A stretch of DNA of 34,682 nt from Kiritimatiellia bacterium (GTDB taxonomy: Bacteria > Verrucomicrobiota > Kiritimatiellia > SLAD01). The DNA is taken from assembly GCA_007126515.1 (NCBI GenBank), contig SLBD01000180.1, forward strand, positions 1-34,682, given 5' to 3'. The translations under genes were made by a program, and so were the position numbers. Under the pieces are notes generated by a model that worked only from the letters and a program-made list of their open reading frames with translations, was not told where the DNA came from and did not search any database. Below, piece after piece: positions 1 to 6,021 of the stretch. The stretch's first letter is position 1; each line of letters begins with the position of its first letter.

Positions 1-1274
1 AAGGCAAAGTGAGCGGGCTGGAAAGGCCCGGCTTGATCAGCAACGGCTCCAGCCGCAGCGAGTACTTGTATGTTCGCAATGGTCAACTGAACACCCACCT
101 GAGGGTTCGCTGAAGGCAAGGGCCAATCCGGCAGAACCAAATCACGCACAAAGACATTGGTGACCACAGCATAACTGAAAGGGGCCATCGGGATACTCTG
201 ATCACCCGGCTCGAGCGTAGGTTGATCCATTACGGGAGGGGGCCCGGGCAAAAACCCTGTGACCATGCTGGGAATTTCGATGTTCACAGAGAAGTTGCCA
301 CCGGGATCGGCAGGAAACGGATACCAGGTCTCGACCAGAACATGTGCTCGATGTCGGATTGTCGCGCCCGCCCCCAACCCATCATCGATTCTCTCAAATG
401 TGTTAGAGACCACCACTTCGTTAATCATTGGAACTCGGCGGGCGTTGATCCGATTATAATTCCCATCCAAGGGCACATAACTCGATGATGCAAAGTCCTG
501 AATGACCCCAAAGAAATCAGTCGGATTCGGCACCAACCCTTGCAGGGCATCAACAATTGAGGCCTGATCCCAATCGGCAGGATCTCCGCCGATTGAAACA
601 CGCGGTTGCGCCTCGTCACTGGCATCCAAGTACATGTTGGGGAACCGCGAATAGATAAACGTGCTATTGGGCACGCCGGACGCAGCCATCGCTAATTCTG
701 GTAGGGTGTCGAAACGCATCCATGGGTTCGCCCGAATCGTCAGAAAGTCGGCAGGCAATTCTGGCACGATGTCGTAGCGGATATCGCGCGGGTCTGTTCC
801 AAAACTCAGGCCTGATCCGCTAATAACATTGGCATCCAGGAAACCACTGGAATCCACTGCAACAAAGGTATAGCGACCTACGATCTGATTATTGACTGGA
901 TCTTGGATGGCGATCCAAGGGACAGCAATATTCGCACCTGGAAAAAGAAAGGGGGGGATATATCGCTCTGCCTGCAGTTCTCCGGCGAATAGATTTGTTG
1001 AGCTCCCTGTCGCCGTGTCGGTGGATGTTAATACAGATGAGGGCGGAGCCACAAGCAATCCCCCACTGGTCATTTGGAGATCAATATCCTCCATCGCTCG
1101 AGCCAAGGCAAGATGGAGCAAATTACGGGCCTTCACCACATCGACATAACTTCTCGTCGCCAATCGCTCTGTCCGCATCAATACAGAAAACGATACGGAA
1201 GAAATAATTAGCAGCGCTAGGAAACCCAGCACCATAACAAGAGCTATACCCTGTTTTTGATGGTTGTTTATCAT
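1..1274 (-). CDS. GspK/PilX-like pseudopilin, 3' part beyond window edge
   Basis: The frame is open from an ATG at 1274 to base 3 (424 codons visible) and runs off the left edge, so the C-terminus is missing. The N-terminus (MINNHQKQG, then IALVMVLGFLALLIISSVSF) is a prepilin-type hydrophobic segment after a Gly. Position +5 of the predicted mature protein is Met rather than Glu, as expected for the GspK/PilX tip class. A region with spaced Arg/Glu and a 'LLHLALARAMED' helix follows, recalling the start of GspK and of the large 'Verru_Chthon cassette protein A' family. It starts 3 bp after the stop of the upstream J-like gene and is the last visible gene of the seven-gene operon. A tip pseudopilin is the most likely role; the exact family cannot be fixed without the C-terminus. 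Confidence 0.72.
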   Translation of the reverse strand, partial: MINNHQKQGIALVMVLGFLALLIISSVSFSVLMRTERLATRSYVDVVKARNLLHLALARAMEDIDLQMTSGGLLVAPPSSVLTSTDTATGSSTNLFAGELQAERYIPPFLFPGANIAVPWIAIQDPVNNQIVGRYTFVAVDSSGFLDANVISGSGLSFGTDPRDIRYDIVPELPADFLTIRANPWMRFDTLPELAMAASGVPNSTFIYSRFPNMYLDASDEAQPRVSIGGDPADWDQASIVDALQGLVPNPTDFFGVIQDFASSSYVPLDGNYNRINARRVPMINEVVVSNTFERIDDGLGAGATIRHRAHVLVETWYPFPADPGGNFSVNIEIPSMVTGFLPGPPPVMDQPTLEPGDQSIPMAPFSYAVVTNVFVRDLVLPDWPLPSANPQVGVQLTIANIQVLAAAGAVADQAGPFQPAHFA

Positions 1275-1277
1275 TTG

Positions 1278-2204
1278 TTAATCGATATTTACAGCGGGCC
1301 AATCGAAATTAGCGCGATGAGGTTCGTAATTCGGATAGTATTCGCCGGGGCGATTGAATCCAGTGGCGCTGTGGGGGAAAACACGAACGGCAAATCGCTG
1401 CACGTTCCTACGCACAAAATCTTCGGTAATCGCGGCAGTCTCTCCATGAACACTGGCTAAGTCCGCAGCTCGCTCAGCATCACTCTGGGCAAAGACCTCC
1501 ATGTAAATATCCACCCATAGGGGCGGTCCCCATGCCCACGGAGACCCCCCCGGCAAGGTTCCCATGTTATCAAAATCGAAGCGGCCCTGAAATTCATAGT
1601 CATAAGCGAACACTTCAAACGTTCGAATATTTTCTGCGATGTCGAATGATACGGCGGCTTGCGGATTTCTTAATACCCAATAAGCCCCTTCTTCGATAGA
1701 CGGACTTTCATTAGGCTCATAAGCAGTCACTTGATCCAATGATCTCCATTCGTTCCGGGTGAGACGGTACCGATGATCCATCCAGCTGCCATCAAGGGGA
1801 TCAATCATGGAGCGGATGTAGTAAATGACGGCCGAGGCGGTTCGCCGCGGAGTATCGCCAGGCAACTCAATTTCCCCCGAATGCGCCAACTGGTTCAATT
1901 GAATAAAATGGACACGGTCTGCATCAAAACCGAATGCTTGATCAACATCGGAACGCACTTGAAAACGAACCACATCATCGGCAATCAACGCGCTAAGATC
2001 CCGAGTAATGAAATCAATCGTCGCCCGCCCCCAGACATTGACCTCCGAGCGGCGTGCCCCAGACGACCAGACCGACGCAGACTCCGTGACAACCCGTCCC
2101 AGAAATAACACCAAAACGATCAAGATCGTCATTGCAGCCAGCATTTCGATCAGCGTGAAACCTCGAAATCGCCTTAAATTCTGATGTGAATGCTTATGCT
2201 GCAC
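1278..2204 (-). CDS. GspJ/PilW-like pseudopilin (Verru_Chthon cassette C-like)
   Basis: 308 residues from a GTG start at 2204; no in-frame ATG precedes it, and the ATG at 2220 opens an 8-codon dead end in another frame. The N-terminus shows a class III prepilin site, RRFRG then FTLIEMLAAMTILIVLVLFL, with the conserved Glu at +5. The remaining ~270 residues are a soluble domain, longer than in G- or H-type pseudopilins and matching the size of minor pseudopilins J/PilW. The motif 'WGRATIDFITRDLSALI' resembles the helix seen in J-type proteins and in Verru_Chthon cassette protein C. It lies between the I-like and K-like genes, exactly where gspJ sits in T2SS operons. It is probably cleaved by a prepilin peptidase not encoded here and helps form the tip of a pseudopilus. 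Confidence 0.75.
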   Translation of the reverse strand: MQHKHSHQNLRRFRGFTLIEMLAAMTILIVLVLFLGRVVTESASVWSSGARRSEVNVWGRATIDFITRDLSALIADDVVRFQVRSDVDQAFGFDADRVHFIQLNQLAHSGEIELPGDTPRRTASAVIYYIRSMIDPLDGSWMDHRYRLTRNEWRSLDQVTAYEPNESPSIEEGAYWVLRNPQAAVSFDIAENIRTFEVFAYDYEFQGRFDFDNMGTLPGGSPWAWGPPLWVDIYMEVFAQSDAERAADLASVHGETAAITEDFVRRNVQRFAVRVFPHSATGFNRPGEYYPNYEPHRANFDWPAVNID

Positions 2205-2232
2205 GGTATCTATCTTTCATCCTAAGAAAACT

Positions 2233-2763
2233 TCAATTCGGGGGCCAACTGGTAATTCCTGAATGATACAGTTCCGTCTTAAAGACCATGGCATCCTCCG
2301 GATCCGCGCGACCGAATTGTCCCGGCCAAATTTCAAGGCGAAAACTCTTCAGGCTGGGCGTCTCGTCGTTCATCACCAAGCGATAGCGAACGGCGTATTC
2401 AATAATCGATTCGTCGTCAAACAATGCATACACATTTGTATGGACATTCAACGATCCCGGCGAATCCACTTGAATGCGAAGATTATCCGATGCATACCAC
2501 ATATTCGTGGCCACCCCCGGTGCATTGTAGTTCGCCAACTGATTCCACGGCATGGCCCGACTGGCTGCCCGATACGAATTTAAGACATCATCAGCAAAGA
2601 TCGCGGCTCGAGTTTCTTCGATCGCACGCCGATTGGCATCCAGCCCGGCAGGAAACAGTCCTAAGACCGCCATCATACCGACACTGACAACCAGCAGCGC
2701 CAATGCGATTTCAACCAAGGTAAATCCGGAGACTACTTTTCTGTTATAAGCCACTGCTATCAT
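2233..2763 (-). CDS. GspI/PilV-like pseudopilin (Verru_Chthon cassette B-like)
   Basis: 176 residues from the ATG at 2763; a GTG at 2793 would extend it by 10 residues into the previous gene. The ATG was preferred because it follows a GAGAG purine run and gives a compact leader, MIAVAYNRKVVSG, before FTLVEIALALLVVSVGMMAV. Glu +5 is present. 'LGLFPAGLDANRRAIEETRAAIFADDVLNSYRA' after the membrane helix is characteristic of I/PilV-type minor pseudopilins and of Verru_Chthon cassette protein B. Its start overlaps the end of the H-like gene by about 20 bp, suggesting coupled translation. The C-terminal half is a small beta domain with no catalytic motif. Class assignment is good; the precise subfamily is inference. 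Confidence 0.75.
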   Translation of the reverse strand: MIAVAYNRKVVSGFTLVEIALALLVVSVGMMAVLGLFPAGLDANRRAIEETRAAIFADDVLNSYRAASRAMPWNQLANYNAPGVATNMWYASDNLRIQVDSPGSLNVHTNVYALFDDESIIEYAVRYRLVMNDETPSLKSFRLEIWPGQFGRADPEDAMVFKTELYHSGITSWPPN

Positions 2764-3403
2764 ACTCTCGAATCCGATACAAACCCGTGTCACGCCAAAT
2801 ATTCAGACCGATGACCATGCGCCCCGGCAAGAAAACGGGATCTCCGACAGATGCTCCCGTGACAGGAACAAAGCCCTCCGTCAAAAAGATCGTCTTGTTG
2901 GCAGTAAACCGGGTATTTCCCCTCGTCCGAAATTCAACTGAGCGCAATTCTTGCTGACCCGAGTCATTTAGAGGAAACGGCACATCTGTCAATGTCCCAG
3001 TGTCACTACCTGTACTCCAAAGGTTTACCGCAGCCTGAGGCTCAAAAACCGGATCAAAAATGACGTTTTGAGGGAGGAACGTCCAGCCCTTGATGTATTC
3101 ATCACCACTAAACACTGAATAGGCCCGCAATGCCTTCGGAGCCGATTCTTCTGTGTAGGTCAACAACTCATCCGGGAACACCACGAATGCACTTTGCCTC
3201 TGCGTAATCGCCCACTGACGAGCCAGCGAAACGGTCGTTCTGAGCTCTTGAACGGCGGCATTTATTCCGGCAGAACGGCCGATTCCCTGAAAAGCAGGGA
3301 TGGCGAAGGCCAGCAGCAACCCCATCAACCCCACAACCACCATGAGCTCAATCAGCGTAAAGCCGGAGCGGTGATTGCTACTATTCTGTGTTGCTGGCTG
3401 CAT
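2744..3403 (-). CDS. GspH/FimT-like pseudopilin (Verru_Chthon cassette D-like)
   Basis: 219 residues from an ATG at 3403, three bases after the stop of the upstream G-like gene. The leader MQPATQNSSNHRSG precedes FTLIELMVVVGLMGLLLAFA, a textbook type IV prepilin signal with Glu +5. The following helix, 'NAAVQELRTTVSLARQWAITQRQSAFVVFPDE', is the pattern of GspH/FimT (PF12019) and of Verru_Chthon cassette protein D: selection of early residues, 'ARxxAI', then a beta strand. 'PGRMVIGLNIWRDTGLYRIREY' near the end fits the beta-rich C-terminal domain. Its position, between G-type and I-type pseudopilins, matches gspH. It probably acts as a minor pseudopilin. Confidence 0.78.
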   Translation of the reverse strand: MQPATQNSSNHRSGFTLIELMVVVGLMGLLLAFAIPAFQGIGRSAGINAAVQELRTTVSLARQWAITQRQSAFVVFPDELLTYTEESAPKALRAYSVFSGDEYIKGWTFLPQNVIFDPVFEPQAAVNLWSTGSDTGTLTDVPFPLNDSGQQELRSVEFRTRGNTRFTANKTIFLTEGFVPVTGASVGDPVFLPGRMVIGLNIWRDTGLYRIREYDSSGL

Positions 3404-3406
3404 CTC

Positions 3407-4009
3407 TTACCATGTTCGAATGTGTCGGTCCTGGCGCTCTACTTCATTCCCGCTGCTCCAGACACCGACGCGGCGGTTTTCAATGGTGCCGCTCCACTCA
3501 GGAAATCCACCCACATCAATTTCTCCGTCAAAGTTTGTATCCACGACAATTTCGTATTGCTGTTCCCACGGATCCCAATAATTGAATCCGGTGGCTTCGC
3601 TCAAACTCTCTTCTGCTGCTTCGAGAAAAACGATGCGGCGGGGATTATTGACGTGATTGACATTGCCAGCGGCATCGTTGCCAGGCTCGTCCGTCGTCTC
3701 GCCTATCGCCCGCAGCACATTCATTAATTGATGATTCTCTGCATTGGCACCCGCCAAGGTTCCATACCGATAATCGTTACCAGCGGGATTATTGCCGTGC
3801 GGGAATCGCCCATACTCATTCAGATAATTCATCACCGCGTTGTGGATCGATCGAGCTTCGGTGTTGGCTCGGGCCCGGTTGGCGCTATGAAAAGCGCGGC
3901 TGATCATCGGGGTCGAAATCGCCGCCAAGACGGCAATGATGGCAATCACGACCATCAGCTCGATCAACGTGAATCCGTGACGGCAGAGATAGGGTTGCTT
4001 CTGTTTCAT
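3407..4009 (-). CDS. GspG-like pseudopilin, paralogue 2, with EF-hand-like loop
   Basis: 200 residues from the ATG at 4009. A Met nine codons upstream (4036) lies inside the preceding gene; the 4009 start has an AGAAGAGAG purine run just before it and gives the leader MKQKQPYLCRHG before FTLIELMVVIAIIAVLAAIS. The soluble part has the GspG-type 'ARSIHNAVMNYLNEYGRFP' helix, a 'WDPWEQQYEI' strand and 'VDTNFDGEIDV', which matches a DxNxDGxID calcium-loop pattern; true GspG proteins bind Ca2+ in their C-terminal loop. The C-terminal 'VGVWSSGNE...W' resembles 'VAVWSTG...W' of the 4518-5066 product, so the two are tandem paralogues separated by a more canonical GspG. Likely an additional major or minor pseudopilin. 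Confidence 0.78.
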   Translation of the reverse strand: MKQKQPYLCRHGFTLIELMVVIAIIAVLAAISTPMISRAFHSANRARANTEARSIHNAVMNYLNEYGRFPHGNNPAGNDYRYGTLAGANAENHQLMNVLRAIGETTDEPGNDAAGNVNHVNNPRRIVFLEAAEESLSEATGFNYWDPWEQQYEIVVDTNFDGEIDVGGFPEWSGTIENRRVGVWSSGNEVERQDRHIRTW

Positions 4010-4023
4010 GTTCAAACTCTCTT

Positions 4024-4518
4024 CTAGCGAATCCAATCGTACTCTTCACTTTCGCCTGTTGGGCCCATGGAATACAAATCAAAGGAAAATCTTCCTTGAT
4101 TTCGGAACTGATAGGGCTCTCCCCACGGGTCCATAAATGTTAAATCAACAAATTGGTTCGTAAAGTCACCTAACTCGGCTTCCCATGTGTTCAAGGTAAT
4201 CATATCCATCGCTGGGTAGGCCCCGCGTTCGAGCCGGTATTCTTCCAGAGCATTGCGCAGCAATTGTAAGTCCGCGCGGGCGCGGCTGTCTTCGGATCGG
4301 CGGGCGGCGTACCCGGCAATCCCCAGAACAATGCCGCCCAGAACCGCAATGATCATGATGACGGCCAGTAATTCCACCAAGGTAAAGCCAGCTCGTTGAT
4401 CCCGCGTTGAACGGTGCCCCTTCGTGATCCTACACGAGGTGCACGGAGAGGTGCCCCCTCCCAGGAGATCGCTACATGTAGACTGAGAAAGATGGGAATT
4501 ATATGAAGACATTAGCAT
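4024..4518 (-). CDS. GspG-family major pseudopilin with unusually long leader
   Basis: 164 residues. The ATG at 4518 overlaps the previous stop as TAATG, so translation is probably coupled; a TTG two codons upstream is possible but unnecessary. The hydrophobic segment is the canonical FTLVELLAVIMIIAVLGGIV after 'DQRAG', but about 44 residues precede it, against 5-20 in most prepilins, and include four Cys or Met-rich stretches with no clear later start codon. The rest is typical GspG: 'ADLQLLRNALEEYRLERGAYP', 'FMDPWGEPYQFR' and 'FSFDLYSMGPTG' near the C-terminus. Of the three G-type proteins it is closest to classical GspG and would be the main pseudopilus subunit. The long leader may be real or may mean a non-standard start. 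Confidence 0.78.
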   Translation of the reverse strand: MLMSSYNSHLSQSTCSDLLGGGTSPCTSCRITKGHRSTRDQRAGFTLVELLAVIMIIAVLGGIVLGIAGYAARRSEDSRARADLQLLRNALEEYRLERGAYPAMDMITLNTWEAELGDFTNQFVDLTFMDPWGEPYQFRNQGRFSFDLYSMGPTGESEEYDWIR

Positions 4519-5066
4519 TACCAACTCGCGATCAGTTCATTATTGGGTGCGCCCGTGCTCCACACGGCCACGGTTTGGCGAACGGTCACAGGATCATGAT
4601 CGTCCGGTTCCACCAGAATTTGATTTCCATAATCAAGATTGACGGCGAAACGATAGAGTTCATTTCCCCATGGATCGCGAAATTCATTCGCCTCCAACGC
4701 TCGCTCCGGGAACTCCATGAACGTGATTCGGCGACGATTAAAATCAGCCATATCCTCATGTCCGGACAAAAGCTCAATGATTTCGGCATCGACGGGCAAT
4801 CCTTCCGGCCCCATTTGAGTGCCCCACAACGCAGTTGGCCAAACACTGTAGGCATCCAGATACGCGCGCAAGGCAGTCGCCAAAGCAGCCACTTCGTTCT
4901 GGGCTTGATTACGGCGGGCCGATTCGGTGATGCGGCTGATTACCGGCATAGAAATGACGGCCAAAATGCCAATAATGGCAATTACCACCATCAACTCCGT
5001 CAAAGTAAAAGCAACTTTGCTGCCCCAGCGATTCTGGGCAGCCACAACGTGTACAGAATGGGTCAT
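4518..5066 (-). CDS. GspG-like pseudopilin, paralogue 1, with Ala at cleavage site
   Basis: 182 residues; first gene of the operon, with AAGGA six bases before the ATG at 5066. The membrane segment FTLTELMVVIAIIGILAVIS is preceded by 'GSKVA', so the residue before the cleavage point is Ala where prepilins nearly always have Gly. Glu +5 is kept. 'QNEVAALATALRAYLDAYSVWP', 'FRDPWGNELYRF' and the C-terminal 'VAVWSTGAPNNELIASW' place it with G-type pseudopilins, and it shares the layout of the 3407-4009 product. Gly-to-Ala at -1 is known to be partly tolerated by prepilin peptidases, so it may be processed slowly or be specialised. Other interpretation: an uncleaved, membrane-anchored pseudopilin. 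Confidence 0.77.
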   Translation of the reverse strand: MTHSVHVVAAQNRWGSKVAFTLTELMVVIAIIGILAVISMPVISRITESARRNQAQNEVAALATALRAYLDAYSVWPTALWGTQMGPEGLPVDAEIIELLSGHEDMADFNRRRITFMEFPERALEANEFRDPWGNELYRFAVNLDYGNQILVEPDDHDPVTVRQTVAVWSTGAPNNELIASW

Positions 5067-5473
5067 AAGATCCTTACTATTTCAAATCACTACCATACAC
5101 GCAAGCCTGGTCTTTTGTTCAGTTTTCGTTATTTCGTCCGTCGTCGGTCGTCATTCGTCGGTCGTCGGTAGAAATGGGGAGGGCGAGACTCTGTCGAGCC
5201 GGGATTTTCACCACAGAGAGCACTGAGGCACAGAGGAGGGCTGAGGGAGGAAAGGTGAAAGCTGAGGGCCCTCGACTCACTTCTCTTCATTTTCACTCTT
5301 TTTCGGGCGACGAGAGCGGGCGACGCGAACGATGGACCATTAAGCTGGCGCATTCCCGACGTGACCGCTTCGGCCACCGCCATGCCAAACATCCAGGCTT
5401 ATCCTCCCAGGTTAATCCGTACTTCATGGCATTTGAAATTGTATTGCACATGAGATGTGATAGGATTTAGCGC
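5067..5473. repeat. Gene-free mosaic of dispersed repeats
   Basis: No convincing gene. Reading along the plus strand: an alternating GTCGTCGGTCGT / CATTCGTCGGTCGTCGGT low-complexity tract (5140-5169); GGGAGGGCGAGACTCTGTCG followed by AGCCGGG (about 5177-5203), a string type common between genes in Verrucomicrobiota (recalled, not searched); TTCACCACAGAGAGCACTGA and continuing CAGAGG-type repeats (5207-5240), the widespread 'CACCACAGAG' intergenic repeat; and a 36-bp segment at 5363-5398 that recurs at 34393-34428. Frames through the region look like shadows, except possibly the short minus-strand peptide discussed in the findings. It separates the pseudopilin operon from a divergent toxin-antitoxin pair. 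Confidence 0.6.
5092..5121 (-). promoter_or_regulatory. Possible promoter of the pseudopilin operon
   Basis: On the minus strand, TGAACA (5121-5116) lies 18 bp before TATGGT (5097-5092), each matching four of six sigma70 consensus positions, about 25 bp upstream of the first start codon. The match is modest and was found by eye; it is the only paired candidate seen in the leader. Confidence 0.3.
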
Positions 5474-5707
5474 ATGAGCACAGCCATGGAAAACGTGCGG
5501 AATGAAGCCTTAACACTCTCGCTAAGTGAGCGAGCCAGTCTTGCGCACGAGTTGATCCTTAGCCTCGATGAACCCGCCAATTATGATCTTGGGCCAAATC
5601 AAGAGCTTGAGATTGCTCGTCGTGTTCAAGTTGTGCGAGAAGGTTCTGCCGAAGGCCGGCCTGTCGCCGATGTATTCTGCGACATCAAGGCGAAGTACGG
5701 AACATGA
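5474..5707 (+). CDS. Antitoxin of an addiction module (PF09720-like)
   Basis: 77 residues. The pattern 'ALTLSLSERASLAHELILSLDEPA' followed by an acidic and basic helix ('IARRVQVVREGSAEGRPVADVFCDIKAKYG') is that of the small 'putative addiction module component' antitoxins (PF09720, TIGR02574), which neutralise RelE/ParE-type toxins. The stop overlaps the toxin start as ATGA (5704-5707), the usual translationally coupled antitoxin-first order. An alternative in-frame ATG lies at 5486. AGGA lies seven bases before the first ATG, supporting 5474. Likely autorepresses together with the toxin, though no clear operator was identified. Confidence 0.85.
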   Translation: MSTAMENVRNEALTLSLSERASLAHELILSLDEPANYDLGPNQELEIARRVQVVREGSAEGRPVADVFCDIKAKYGT

Positions 5708-6021
5708 TCACCATGAAGATTCTGCGTGAGGCAGAAAAGGAACTCTGGGAGGCCGTTGCGTACTACGAAGAAAAGGCTCCTGGGCTTGGATTAGACTTTC
5801 AGGCCGAATTGGCAACCACTTTAAAAGTGATTCAAGAGACACCCGACCGTTGGCCCCTGAGAGAAGATGGAACGCGCCGATGCCTGACTCACCGGTTCCC
5901 TTACGTGATCATATATACTCATATCTCTGGGGGCATTTGGATCATTGCAGTCGCTCACTGCAAACGCGAACCTCGCTATTGGGATGGACGCATCCGTACT
6001 TCGAATGGACCTTTATCCTAA
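5704..6021 (+). CDS. ParE/RelE-superfamily toxin
   Basis: 105 residues. 'ILREAEKELWEAVAYYEEKAPGLGLDFQAEL' is the two-helix start of ParE/RelE toxins (PF05016), followed by 'TPDRWPLREDGTRRCLTHRFPYVIIYTHISGGIWIIAVAHCKREPRYW', the antiparallel sheet with the 'R.FPY.I.Y' and 'I.AVAH..R.P.YW' signatures. In this superfamily the toxin either cleaves mRNA at the ribosome (RelE) or poisons gyrase (ParE); the sequence fits the ParE/plasmid-stabilisation branch, but the target is inference. It is coupled to its antitoxin by ATGA; an internal ATG at 5713 is also possible. Its last 9 bp overlap the 3' end of the convergent transporter gene. Confidence 0.85.
   Translation: MITMKILREAEKELWEAVAYYEEKAPGLGLDFQAELATTLKVIQETPDRWPLREDGTRRCLTHRFPYVIIYTHISGGIWIIAVAHCKREPRYWDGRIRTSNGPLS

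Noticed and set aside
5129-5392. 87-codon minus-strand frame
   Set aside because: It runs through the CACCACAGAG and GTCGTCGGTCG repeats, so most of it is not a protein; only the first ~15 codons are of interest and are listed as a finding.
5433-5461. Promoter TTGAAA/TGTGAT before the first antitoxin
   Set aside because: The -10 box is weak and the implied start would remove the AGGA ribosome site at 5463-5466, so it is mentioned only as a comparison.
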